Origin: an uncultured Lachnospiraceae bacterium
GTDB taxonomy: Bacteria > Bacillota > Clostridia > Lachnospirales > Lachnospiraceae
Reading direction: 5' to 3'
Assembly: GCA_902780385.1 (NCBI GenBank)
Contig: CACZFF010000019.1
Coordinates: forward strand, 1-64,000
Length of the DNA stretch: 64,000 nt
The first letter of the stretch is position 1. The number at the start of each line of letters is the position of its first letter. A program made the translations under genes and the position numbers. Positions 25,835 through 34,399 of this stretch are shown here, piece by piece. The notes under the pieces were generated by a model that saw only the letters and a program-made list of their open reading frames with translations, was not told the origin of the DNA and made no database searches.

Positions 25835-28117
25835 TTGGAAAAATATGCACAGGTGATCATCGATATTTCCCAAAGGGGACTGGACAGACCGTTCAGTTAC
25901 CGGATTCCGGCCGGACTGCAGCATTGCGTGCGGGCGGGGAGTATTGTCATGGTCCCCTTCGGTGCGGGAAATACATTGCGCAAGGGGTATGTGGTCGGAT
26001 TTGCGGACCGGCCACAGGTGGCGGCGGAAAAGCTCAAGGAGATTGAGCAGATCGTGGAGCCCTCCCGCGGCTATACCATGGAAGATAACAGTGAGTTTTA
26101 TCTGCGCCTTGCAGCCTGGATGAAAAACCGGTACGGATCCACAATGGCGACAGCCATGCGCACGGTGCTGGCCTCCCGCAAAACCGGCAAGGCCAGGGAG
26201 TACCGGCAGATCCGGCTCCTTCTGTCAAAAGAAGAGGGCGGAAAGCAGCTGGAGATCTACGTCAAAAAGCATCAGACGGCAAGGGCCAGGCTTCTGAGGG
26301 AACTCCTCGAGGTGCCGGAACTGCCATGGACGCTTGTCACGACAAGGCTCCATGTCGCCTCTGACGCTGTCAACGCCATGAAACGCGCCGGCGTCATAGA
26401 AGTAGTCACAGTGCAGGAACTGCGGAATCCCGTTAATGTCTCGCCCAGCGCGCAGACTGGCATGGAACTGAGCCCGGAACAGAAGGAGATCGTGGACACA
26501 GTGGTCGGAGATTTCGACGGCCTTCAGGCAGGTCAGACATCTGTGAGCCTGATCCACGGCGTCACCGGCAGCGGAAAGACGGAAGTCTATATTTCCATCA
26601 TCAGGGAAATCTGTGCCCGGGGCAGACAGGCCATCATGCTGATCCCGGAGATCTCCCTGTCATTCCAGACACTTATGCGATTCTACAGTCATTTCGGCGA
26701 CCGCGTGAGTGTGGTCAATTCCTCCCTCTCCGAGGCGGAGCGCGCGGATCAGTGGGAGCGGGCGCGCAGGGGAGAGATCGATGTGATCATCGGCCCGCGC
26801 AGCGCTCTTTTTACACCCTTTTCACGGCCGGGTGTGATCGTGATCGACGAGGAACACGAGCGCAGTTATAAAAACGAATCCATGCCCAAATATCAGACTG
26901 TTGATGTGGCGGAAGAGATCGCCCGCATGCACGGCGCCGTCCTGGTGCTCGGCTCCGCGACGCCTTCACTGGAGTCCTATTGGAGGGCTCAGCAGGGACA
27001 GATCCGCCTCTTTAAGCTGCAGAAACGGCTGACCGGCGGGACGCTTCCGTCTGTGGAGACCGTGGATATGCGCGAAGAACTCAAACAGGGCAACAAGTCC
27101 ATGCTCTCCAGGAGCCTGCACGCAAAGATAGAAGACCGCCTGCGCAGGGGACAGCAGAGCATGCTTTTCATCAACCGACGCGGATTTGCGGGCTTTGTCT
27201 CCTGCAGGAACTGCGGTTTTGTGGCAAAGTGTCCCCACTGCGACGTCTCTTTGTCGCTCCACGGCAACGGCAGGCTGGTCTGCCATTACTGCGGATATGA
27301 GAGACCGGCATTCCGGACTTGTCCGGAATGCGGCTCGCGCTATGTTGTGGCCATGAGGGCCGGAACGGAAAAAATAGAAGAATATCTCCGGGAGACCTTC
27401 CCCCAGGCGCGGATCCTGCGCATGGATGCGGATACGACCCGGCGCAAGGGAAGCTATGAGAAGATCCTTTCTGCTTTTTCCTCCGAAGAAGCGGACATTC
27501 TGCTGGGAACCCAGATGATCGTCAAGGGACACGATTTCCCTTCTGTCACCCTGGTCGGCATTCTCATGGCGGACCTGTCTTTATATGGGAACGACTACCG
27601 GTCTGCGGAGCGCACCTTTCAGCTGCTGACCCAGGCGGCGGGCCGGGCAGGCCGCGGCACAGAGGCCGGAGATGTCGTGATCCAGACCTATCAGCCCAAA
27701 CACTACGCCATCCGCCATGCGGCCAGGCAGGACTACGAAGGTTTTTATGCGGAAGAGATCGCCTACCGAAGACTTTTGCGCTATCCTCCTGTCGGCCATA
27801 TGATGGCAGTACAGGTCCAGTCGGAGGATGAGGAAGCGGCTCTGCGGGCAGCCAATGCCATTCGAATGATGCTCATGGAGACACATTCGCTGTCAGAGAG
27901 GGGGCAGATCCAGGTGATCGGACCTTCCACCGGGTCTATGAAGAAGCTGAGGGACCTCTTCCGCTTTGTGATATACATAAAAGCGGAAAAATATGATACA
28001 CTGATTGTCTGTAAAGACTTGATAGAAAAAACAGAGACACAGGGGCGGCAGGCAGCTTCCATAGCCTTCCGCCATGTGGAGATCCAGTTTGATTTTGATC
28101 CGGTCAATCCCTTCTGA
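25835..28117 (+). CDS. priA: Primosomal protein N' (replication restart helicase PriA)
   Basis: Superfamily 2 DNA helicase that recognises stalled forks and reloads the replisome. The N-terminal 3'BD domain begins EKYAQVIIDISQRGLDRPF. The Walker A is GVTGSGKTEVY and the DEEH box is VIDEEHERSYK. The zinc module has eight cysteines (CRNC, CPHC, CHYC, CPEC, about residues 455-500), followed by helicase motifs V and VI (GTQMIVKGHDFP, QAAGRAGRG). TTG at 25835 is chosen because GGAGGG (25823-25828) lies 6 bases upstream and the protein then starts like family members; the in-frame GTG at 25814 precedes that site. The length is then 760 residues. def and fmt follow, a classic Firmicutes gene order. 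Confidence 0.94.
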   Translation: MEKYAQVIIDISQRGLDRPFSYRIPAGLQHCVRAGSIVMVPFGAGNTLRKGYVVGFADRPQVAAEKLKEIEQIVEPSRGYTMEDNSEFYLRLAAWMKNRYGSTMATAMRTVLASRKTGKAREYRQIRLLLSKEEGGKQLEIYVKKHQTARARLLRELLEVPELPWTLVTTRLHVASDAVNAMKRAGVIEVVTVQELRNPVNVSPSAQTGMELSPEQKEIVDTVVGDFDGLQAGQTSVSLIHGVTGSGKTEVYISIIREICARGRQAIMLIPEISLSFQTLMRFYSHFGDRVSVVNSSLSEAERADQWERARRGEIDVIIGPRSALFTPFSRPGVIVIDEEHERSYKNESMPKYQTVDVAEEIARMHGAVLVLGSATPSLESYWRAQQGQIRLFKLQKRLTGGTLPSVETVDMREELKQGNKSMLSRSLHAKIEDRLRRGQQSMLFINRRGFAGFVSCRNCGFVAKCPHCDVSLSLHGNGRLVCHYCGYERPAFRTCPECGSRYVVAMRAGTEKIEEYLRETFPQARILRMDADTTRRKGSYEKILSAFSSEEADILLGTQMIVKGHDFPSVTLVGILMADLSLYGNDYRSAERTFQLLTQAAGRAGRGTEAGDVVIQTYQPKHYAIRHAARQDYEGFYAEEIAYRRLLRYPPVGHMMAVQVQSEDEEAALRAANAIRMMLMETHSLSERGQIQVIGPSTGSMKKLRDLFRFVIYIKAEKYDTLIVCKDLIEKTETQGRQAASIAFRHVEIQFDFDPVNPF

Positions 28118-28166
28118 GAGGAAAGGGATTGATCCTTACAGTTTTTTGTAAATAGAAAGGGATATT

Positions 28167-28709
28167 ATGGCACTGCGCACGATCAGAGAAATGGGCGATC
28201 CCGTCCTTGAAAAGAAGGCAAAAGCAATCAAAGAAGTGACCCCCCGCATCCGGACTCTCGCGGAGGATATGCTCGAGACAATGTATGAGACCGGGGGTGT
28301 CGGTCTGGCCGCTCCCCAGGTCGGGATCCTGAAGAGGATCGTTGTCATCGACATTACGGAAGAACAGGACGAGCCCCTGACCATGGTCAATCCCGAGATC
28401 ATCGAACAGGACGGAGAGCAGACAGGCTACGAGGGATGCCTCTCTGTACCCGGAAAGGTCGGAGAAGTGACCCGGCCCAACCGCGTCGTCGTCCGCTACA
28501 ACGATCTGGATATGAACGAGTGGGAGCTGGAGGCCGAGGAATTCCTCGCCCGTGCGATCTGCCATGAACTCGACCACCTGGACGGTCATCTCTATGTTGA
28601 GAAGGTCAACGGCGAGCTGCGCGATGCTTCCGAGCTTCAGGAGGCAGAGGAAGCCGGAGAGGGCGAAGACGGCGGTTCTGAGGCGCCGCAGGATAATTCT
28701 GAGAAATAA
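28167..28709 (+). CDS. def: Peptide deformylase
   Basis: Iron or zinc hydrolase that removes the N-formyl group from nascent proteins. All three family motifs are visible: GVGLAAPQVG (about residues 44-53), EGCLSVPG with the metal-binding cysteine (about 91-98), and HELDHLDG, the HExxH-type motif (about 133-140). The 180 residues include a C-terminal acidic tail of about 30 (Glu/Ala/Gly-rich) beyond the usual fold. ATG 28167 follows GAAAGGGATATT. It sits between priA and fmt, pairing deformylase with the formyltransferase that makes its substrate. Confidence 0.95.
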   Translation: MALRTIREMGDPVLEKKAKAIKEVTPRIRTLAEDMLETMYETGGVGLAAPQVGILKRIVVIDITEEQDEPLTMVNPEIIEQDGEQTGYEGCLSVPGKVGEVTRPNRVVVRYNDLDMNEWELEAEEFLARAICHELDHLDGHLYVEKVNGELRDASELQEAEEAGEGEDGGSEAPQDNSEK

Positions 28710-28732
28710 GAGACGGGTACGGAGGTAAGGGT

Positions 28733-29674
28733 TTGAAGATTATTTTTATGGGGACACCTGATTTTGCAGTCGCGGCGCTGGATGCCCTGTGCAGGGACGG
28801 ACAGGAGGTCATTCTGGCCGTCACACAGCCCGACAGACAGAAAGGACGCGGCCGCAAAGTGATACAGACACCGGTCAAGGAATGTGCTTTGAAGTGGGGT
28901 GTACCTGTGTTTCAGCCCGCCAGGATCAGGGAGCCCGAAGCGGTCGAACAGATCCGCAGTCTTTCGCCGGACCTGATCGTGGTCGCAGCCTTCGGCCAGA
29001 TCCTGCCCCAGGAGCTTCTGGATATCCCCCGCCTGGGATGTATCAATATCCACGCATCACTTCTGCCCAGACTCAGGGGCGCCGCCCCGATCCAGTGGTC
29101 AGTCATCAACGGAGATCCCGAGAGCGGGATCACTCTGATGCAGATGAATGCCGGACTGGATACCGGGGACATCCTTTTCCAGGAAAGCCTTCCCATCGGA
29201 CCGCAGGAGACCGGAGAGAGCCTCTATGATAAGCTTGCACAGCTGGGCGGCGAGATGATCGTCAAGTATCTGCCCGCGATCGCGGCGGGAGAGGTCAGTC
29301 CTGTGAAGCAGGACGACAGTCTGTCCACTTATGCGCCCATGCTCCGCAAAGAGATGGGGGAGATCGACTGGTCCATGCCCGCGGCGCAGATCGAACAGCG
29401 GATGCGGGGCATGCTGCCATGGCCGGGTGCCTACACCACACTCGATGGCCGCACACTTAAAATCTGGAAGGCCCAAGTAAGGCCTTCAGATCCTGCATAC
29501 GCCGGAGCTGCACCCGGGACGGTCCTGTACACAGACAAAAAGTCCATCTGCGTGGCAGCAGGCACTGGAGCCCTGGCCATTCTCGAAGTACAGGCGGAAG
29601 GCAAAAAGCGTATGGAGACAGATGCTTTCCTGCGCGGGACTGCGATCGCGGACGGAACCGTCCTGGGCAGATAA
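28733..29674 (+). CDS. fmt: Methionyl-tRNA formyltransferase
   Basis: Formylates initiator Met-tRNA using 10-formyltetrahydrofolate. The N-terminus KIIFMGTPDFAVAALDAL and the catalytic region NIHASLLPRLRGAAPIQWS (Asn-His with SLLPRLRGAAPI) are diagnostic. DTGDIL follows, and the C-terminal OB-like domain spans about residues 205-313. The start is TTG at 28733, since GGAGG lies about 8 bases upstream and the next Met is inside the Rossmann fold. The 313-residue length is normal. It is probably in one transcript with def, 23 bases upstream. Confidence 0.95.
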   Translation: MKIIFMGTPDFAVAALDALCRDGQEVILAVTQPDRQKGRGRKVIQTPVKECALKWGVPVFQPARIREPEAVEQIRSLSPDLIVVAAFGQILPQELLDIPRLGCINIHASLLPRLRGAAPIQWSVINGDPESGITLMQMNAGLDTGDILFQESLPIGPQETGESLYDKLAQLGGEMIVKYLPAIAAGEVSPVKQDDSLSTYAPMLRKEMGEIDWSMPAAQIEQRMRGMLPWPGAYTTLDGRTLKIWKAQVRPSDPAYAGAAPGTVLYTDKKSICVAAGTGALAILEVQAEGKKRMETDAFLRGTAIADGTVLGR

Positions 29675-29679
29675 GCGGG

Positions 29680-29753
29680 GACCGGCCCTCCGGATCAGTG
29701 CAGATCAGCCGCCGGAAAAGAGACCGGCCCTCCGGATCAGTGCAGATCAGCCG
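29680..29753. repeat. Perfect 32-bp direct repeat, two copies
   Basis: Copies at 29680-29711 and 29722-29753 are identical, each beginning GACCGGCCCTCCGG and ending CAGATCAGCCG, with a 10-bp spacer (period 42). The array lies in the spacer between fmt and the YugP-like gene. It is not a hairpin terminator, and its origin by local duplication is inferred. Confidence 0.9.
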
Positions 29754-29882
29754 TGGGAGACCTGCTGTTCGGATTTCATTTATAGAATTTTTATTTTGAG
29801 TCAACAGTTCTGTAACAATGAGCGTGCATACTAATCATGAACTGCTTTTTGGTTCGTTATATTAAAAAAGGAGGCCACGTTT

Positions 29883-30602
29883 ATGTATTACGGCAGCTAT
29901 GGTATGTATAACGGATTTTACAGCGCATCCTATCTGCTGGTCATCATCGGCGCAGTGCTGTGCCTTCTGGCCAGTGCGCGTGTAAAATCAACTTATAGAA
30001 AATATGCAAAGGTCAGGAGCGCAAGCGGTCTGACCGGGGCGCAGGCGGCGGAAATGATCCTTCGCAGGAACGGCGTTCTGGGCGTCACAGTACAGCATGT
30101 GGCGGGCGAACTCACGGATCACTATGATCCGGCCCGGGGTGTGGTCAATCTGTCCGATGCGACCTACAATTCCACTTCGGTGGCAGCCATTGGCGTAGCG
30201 GCGCACGAGTGCGGTCACGTCATGCAGCATGAGCAGGGATATCTTCCGCTCAGGATCAGGACCGCTCTGGTTCCGGTCGCCAACATCGGCAGCAATATCG
30301 GCATCTGGATCGTCATGATCGGAGTGATCCTGGGAATGAACAGCACACTTGCCATGATCGGTGTCTATCTGTTCTCCTTCGGCGTCCTCTTCCAGATCGT
30401 GACGCTTCCTGTCGAATTCAATGCGTCCAGGCGCGCGCTGGCCATGCTGCAGGATTACGGGATGCTGGGTCAGACAGAGATCCAGGGCAGCAGGTCTGTA
30501 CTCTCGGCTGCGGCGATGACCTATGTCGCTTCTGCAGCAGCTTCCGTGCTGCAGCTGCTGCGTCTTCTGATGATTGTCAATGGCGGACGGCGCCGCGATT
30601 GA
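29883..30602 (+). CDS. YugP-family zinc-dependent membrane metallopeptidase
   Basis: A predicted neutral zinc metallopeptidase of the YugP (Zn_peptidase_2) family, 239 residues. One N-terminal TM (about residues 14-32) is followed by the HExxH motif in AAHECGHVMQH (about 108-118). Two or more hydrophobic segments follow at about 140-185 and near the C-terminus, and an EFNASRRAL segment is conserved in the family. The Tyr/Gly-rich N-terminus (MYYGSYGMYNGFYS) is typical. ATG 29883 follows AAGGAGG. It lies between fmt and rsmB, the common Lachnospiraceae order. The physiological substrate is not known. Confidence 0.88.
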   Translation: MYYGSYGMYNGFYSASYLLVIIGAVLCLLASARVKSTYRKYAKVRSASGLTGAQAAEMILRRNGVLGVTVQHVAGELTDHYDPARGVVNLSDATYNSTSVAAIGVAAHECGHVMQHEQGYLPLRIRTALVPVANIGSNIGIWIVMIGVILGMNSTLAMIGVYLFSFGVLFQIVTLPVEFNASRRALAMLQDYGMLGQTEIQGSRSVLSAAAMTYVASAAASVLQLLRLLMIVNGGRRRD

Positions 30603-32167
30603 GGCAGGAGGAAAACGCCATAAACGACAAGAAACATTCGGACAGAAAAAGCGCGGATGCGCACAGCAGGCGGAAGGATGCTGCGGCACCGGCAGGGAAA
30701 AAGCCGGGCGGCAGCAGCAGGACCGCACATACAACAGAAAAAAGAAGGGCAGTGAAGGACGAGAGAGAAGTCGTTCTGCTTGCCCTTCTTTCGCATGAGA
30801 AAAACGGGACATTCAGCAATGTACTTGTGAAAAAAACGCTCGATGACTGCGCCGGGATGAGCACGATGGAGAAGGCCTTTATCAAGCGCCTTTTGGAGGG
30901 CGTCATCGAGAGAAAAACGGAGCTGGATGCCCGGATCGAGCACTTTACGGGCCGCAGTGTCACGCGGCTCCATCCTGTCGTGCATCAGATCCTGCGGATG
31001 GGAATTTATCAGATCTGCTATATGGACTCGGTGCCGGACAGTGCCGTCTGCAATGAGGCTGTGCGTCTGGCAAAGCGGCGCGGGCCGGCAAGGCTCTCCG
31101 GCTTTGTCAACGGAGTGCTCCGCAGCGCAGCCAGACAGGCTGCTTCGTCAGAAGGCTCATGTGATGTCTTTCTTTCCGATAAAGGCGGTGTAAACAGTCC
31201 TTGCGGCGAAAAAGATCCCTCTGATCAGCTGAAGGCTCTGAGCCTGAAAAACTCCATGCCGGAGTGGCTGGTAGAGATGTGGTCGGATCAGCTGGGAATG
31301 GAGGAGACTGAAAAGCTCCTGGATGCCCTGATGGAGATCCGGCCGGTATCGATCCGCCTGAGCGGCCGCCTGTCCGACGAGGAGCGGGACAGGCTGCTGG
31401 AGCAGCTGCGCTCCGCAGGCGTCACAGTAGATGCCGGGAAATGGCTTTCCGACTGCAGGTATCTCCGCAGGACATCGGACCTTCGAAAGCTTCCGGGCTT
31501 TTCCGGGGGCCTGTGGACCGTCCAGGATGAGAGTTCCATGCTGGCAGTGGCGGCAGCGGGGCTGACAGGCGGTGAAACAGTTTTCGATGTGTGCGCGGCT
31601 CCGGGCGGAAAGAGCTTTTTGGCGGCCGACCGCCTGATGGCTTTGGAAAAAGAGTGCGGAAGATCCGGAAAGGTTTTTTCCTTTGATCTGACCAGACGCA
31701 AGACGGATCTGATCCGTGAGGGCGCAGAGCGGCTTGGCCTGGACAATATTGAGACCGCGGAGAGAGACGCCAGACAGTTTTTTGCGCAGGATGAAGGAAA
31801 AGCGGATGTGGTCCTCTGTGACCTGCCCTGTTCCGGACTCGGCGTCATCGGCAAGAAACGGGATATCAAGTATCACGCCAGCATGGAGGGGCTCGCCTCG
31901 CTGCAGGACCTGCAGCGGCAGATCCTGACCAGTGCGGTGCGCTATCTCAAAAAGGGCGGGGTGCTGATCTACAGCACCTGCACGATCAACAGGGCGGAAA
32001 ACCAGGACAATGCGGCCTGGATCGAGGAGGAACTCGGTCTGCAGCCGGAGGACCTGACACCATATCTGCCGGCCCATATCCCGGGAATACAGAGCAATAT
32101 GATTCAGCTTCTGCCCCATGTGCACGGTACGGACGGCTTTTTTATTTCCAGATTCAGAAAAGCCTGA
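30599..32167 (+). CDS. rsmB: 16S rRNA (cytosine967-C5)-methyltransferase RsmB
   Basis: SAM-dependent methyltransferase with an N-terminal NusB-like RNA-binding domain (from about residue 55: VVLLALLSHEKNGTFSNVLV, then CNEAVRLAKRRGPARLSGFVN). A C-terminal Rossmann domain has the SAM site FDVCAAPGGKSF and the catalytic cysteine in LCDLPCSGLGV, with the second motif IYSTCTI. The start is unclear. TTG 30599 overlaps the previous stop but lacks a good site. A consensus AGGAGGA at 30606-30612 is placed ideally for an ATA codon at 30620. An in-frame GTG at 30752, after GAAGGG, would remove a 51-residue basic, low-complexity extension absent from typical RsmB. The coordinates given are therefore the longest version. 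Confidence 0.9.
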   Translation: MRQEENAINDKKHSDRKSADAHSRRKDAAAPAGKKPGGSSRTAHTTEKRRAVKDEREVVLLALLSHEKNGTFSNVLVKKTLDDCAGMSTMEKAFIKRLLEGVIERKTELDARIEHFTGRSVTRLHPVVHQILRMGIYQICYMDSVPDSAVCNEAVRLAKRRGPARLSGFVNGVLRSAARQAASSEGSCDVFLSDKGGVNSPCGEKDPSDQLKALSLKNSMPEWLVEMWSDQLGMEETEKLLDALMEIRPVSIRLSGRLSDEERDRLLEQLRSAGVTVDAGKWLSDCRYLRRTSDLRKLPGFSGGLWTVQDESSMLAVAAAGLTGGETVFDVCAAPGGKSFLAADRLMALEKECGRSGKVFSFDLTRRKTDLIREGAERLGLDNIETAERDARQFFAQDEGKADVVLCDLPCSGLGVIGKKRDIKYHASMEGLASLQDLQRQILTSAVRYLKKGGVLIYSTCTINRAENQDNAAWIEEELGLQPEDLTPYLPAHIPGIQSNMIQLLPHVHGTDGFFISRFRKA

Positions 32168-32249
32168 TCCGGCCTGAGGCTGGCAGACTGCAGGCCTCGG
32201 AAAGGCGGTTCGCTTACCGGCCATACTGCGGCAGTTCGAAAAAACGGGA

Positions 32250-32321
32250 AGATATCAAAAAGATATCAAAACAGGAAGATATCAAAAACAGGAAGATATC
32301 AAAATGAGCAGAGATATCAAA
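32250..32321. repeat. AGATATCAAA short repeat array spanning the rlmN ribosome binding site and start
   Basis: Five copies of AGATATCAAA start at 32250, 32261, 32277, 32294 and 32312. Two units are the 17-bp form with ACAGGA between them. The array includes the GGA-type ribosome binding site and the last copy is inside the coding sequence (residues RDIK). Changes in copy number would alter the leader. Confidence 0.85.
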
Positions 32322-33332
32322 TCGATGTACCCGGAGGAAGTAAAGGAGCTGGTCCTTGAAAAAGGGCTTCCGGCTTTCCGGGCAAAACAGCTTTATGAGT
32401 GGATCCACACCCGTCAGGCGGCAGGCTATGAGGAGATGACGAATCTCCCGGCAAAGCTGCGCGCCGACCTGGCAGAGGAGTATCCGCTGGTGACGGCGAA
32501 AACGGTCGACCGGCAGATCTCCGCCATCGACGGCACGCAGAAATATCTGTTTGAGATGCCGGACGGATGCCTGGTGGAGAGTGTTTTCATGCGCTACCGC
32601 TTCGGGAACAGTGTGTGTATTTCCTCCCAGGTGGGCTGCCGTATGGGCTGCAGCTTCTGCGCGTCCACTCTGCACGGGCTGGTCAGGTCCCTTTCGGCAT
32701 CGGAGATGCTGGAACAGATCTATGCCATTATCAGAGAGACAAAAGAGACGGTTTCCCACGTCGTTGTCATGGGAATGGGAGAGCCGCTGGACAATTATGA
32801 CAATCTGATCCGCTTCATCCATCTTCTGACGGGACCGGAGGGGCTCAATCTCAGCCAGCGCAGCGTGACTGTATCAACCTGCGGGATCGTGCCCAACATT
32901 TACCGCCTGGCGGAGGAGGGGTTTCATATCACCCTGGCCCTTTCCCTTCACGCAGCGACAGATGAGCAGCGCAGGCAGATCATGCCGATCGCCAACCGGT
33001 ATACGATCGGGGAGTTGATGGAGGCCTGCGGTGTCTATTATGAGAAGACGGGCAGACAGATCACGTTTGAGTACAGCCTGATCCGGGGTGTCAACGACAG
33101 CAGCGAGGATGCCCGGGGCCTCACAAGGCTGGCAAAGCCGCTGAAAGCCCACATCAACCTGATCCCTGTGAACCCTGTGAGAGAGCGCGGATACGAGCAT
33201 CCGGACAGGACCCACGTGCTGGCTTTCAAAAAGGAACTTGAAAATAATGGTGTAAATGTTAGTATTAGAAGAGCACTTGGAGTAGATATCGAAGGCGCAT
33301 GCGGTCAGCTCCGCAACAGATATGTCCGGTAA
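32304..33332 (+). CDS. rlmN: 23S rRNA (adenine2503-C2)-methyltransferase RlmN
   Basis: Radical SAM enzyme that methylates A2503 of 23S rRNA (and some tRNAs). It has the N-terminal RNA-recognition domain (EEVKELVLEKGLPAFRAKQLYEWIH), a radical-SAM Cys motif CRMGCSFC (C-x3-C-x2-C, about residues 112-119), and MGMGEPLDNYDN. The conserved catalytic cysteine near the C-terminus lies in GACGQLR. The 342-residue length is typical. ATG 32304 lies in the repeat array, with AGGAAG about 8 bases upstream. It follows rsmB, so two rRNA modification enzymes stand side by side. Confidence 0.95.
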   Translation: MSRDIKSMYPEEVKELVLEKGLPAFRAKQLYEWIHTRQAAGYEEMTNLPAKLRADLAEEYPLVTAKTVDRQISAIDGTQKYLFEMPDGCLVESVFMRYRFGNSVCISSQVGCRMGCSFCASTLHGLVRSLSASEMLEQIYAIIRETKETVSHVVVMGMGEPLDNYDNLIRFIHLLTGPEGLNLSQRSVTVSTCGIVPNIYRLAEEGFHITLALSLHAATDEQRRQIMPIANRYTIGELMEACGVYYEKTGRQITFEYSLIRGVNDSSEDARGLTRLAKPLKAHINLIPVNPVRERGYEHPDRTHVLAFKKELENNGVNVSIRRALGVDIEGACGQLRNRYVR

Positions 33333-33478
33333 TTCTGCACTCTGAAAGGAATGCGGTCCATTTGTACATAGCTGTAAAGGTACATGCGTACATATCCTTT
33401 TTTGTGCATATCCTTTGATATCGCTGATTACACCGGGGACGGGACAGCTGCACAGATGTGCGGCATGAGGTACACATT

Positions 33479-34237
33479 ATGCCATCATCTTTTTCCATGA
33501 CGGATACGGGCAGACAAAGGACAATGAATCAGGATTACATCTTTTCCTGTGATATTCCGGTCGGCCCCCTGTCAAACCTCTATATTGTTGCGGACGGAAT
33601 GGGCGGCCACAAGGCAGGTGACTATGCGTCCAGATACACGGTGGACAAAGTCTCGGCGGCCATTGCGGGCGCCGCGGAGAGCAGCGGGGATCCCGCCCGC
33701 CTTTTCGAGGAGGCTCTGCAGGAGGCCAACAGCGGCCTTCGCAAGATCGCCTCGGAGGACAGGAACTATTACGGCATGGGAACGACCTTTGTGGCGGCCA
33801 CTGTCAGGGACGGCAGGCTTCTGGCTGTCAATGTCGGAGACAGCAGGCTGTACGTGCTCCGCGCGCCGGGAAGGATCAAACAGATCACAGTGGACCACTC
33901 TCTTGTGGAGGAGATGATACAGGCGGGCAGGATCGACAGAGAGACTGCGCGCACGCTTCCGGACAAAAATATCATTACCCGCGCGGTTGGTGCGGAGGAC
34001 GTACTGAGCGTCGATTTTTTCCGGAAAACACTCACAGACGGAGATATTCTCCTTCTGTGCTCGGACGGACTGACAAACATGGTAACCGATGAAGAGATCG
34101 CCAGAATCGTTTTTTCCTTCAGAAGTCTTCAGGAAGCAGCCGACAGACTGATTTACCAAGCGAACATGGCGGGCGGCAAGGACAATATTTCAGTAATACT
34201 CATCAATCCTTTTGATACAGGCCGCTGGACGGTCTGA
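33479..34237 (+). CDS. PP2C-family serine/threonine protein phosphatase (PrpC/Stp)
   Basis: Metal-dependent phosphatase that reverses phosphorylation by the adjacent PASTA kinase. The fold is recognised by TDTGRQRTMNQD, IVADGMGGHKAGDYAS (metal-binding DGMGGH, about residues 39-44), GTTFV, VNVGDSRLY, and LCSDGLTNMV with the later GGKDNISVILI. The length is 252 residues. ATG 33479 follows a GAGG site; the in-frame GTG at 33458 is less likely. The kinase gene starts about 160 bases downstream across a hairpin-rich spacer. Confidence 0.92.
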   Translation: MPSSFSMTDTGRQRTMNQDYIFSCDIPVGPLSNLYIVADGMGGHKAGDYASRYTVDKVSAAIAGAAESSGDPARLFEEALQEANSGLRKIASEDRNYYGMGTTFVAATVRDGRLLAVNVGDSRLYVLRAPGRIKQITVDHSLVEEMIQAGRIDRETARTLPDKNIITRAVGAEDVLSVDFFRKTLTDGDILLLCSDGLTNMVTDEEIARIVFSFRSLQEAADRLIYQANMAGGKDNISVILINPFDTGRWTV

Positions 34238-34261
34238 CAGGAATCCGGAGGAGAAAAGCTT

Positions 34262-34388
34262 AAAAAACCTCGCCGAAGCGCCGGTTTTTTAACCCCGAGT
34301 CGGTGCCGCAAACGGCACACGCCTCGCTGATCCCATCGGAGAAACCCCTTCCGGGCTTTCTCCTCGGGCTGCCGCACCGGAGTGCGGC
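34262..34388 (+). promoter_or_regulatory. Four-hairpin leader between the PP2C phosphatase and PASTA kinase genes
   Basis: Four stems lie in series. The first is AAAAAACC with GGTTTTTT at 34262-34290, terminator-like. GTGCCG with CGGCAC follows at 34303-34318, and GGAGAAA with TTTCTCC at 34338-34363. The last, GCCGCAC with GTGCGGC at 34371-34388, ends 2 bases before the kinase ribosome binding site. The arrangement suggests attenuation, RNA processing or translational control that sets the kinase:phosphatase ratio. That role is inferred. Confidence 0.55.
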
Positions 34389-34399
34389 ATGGAGGAAAA

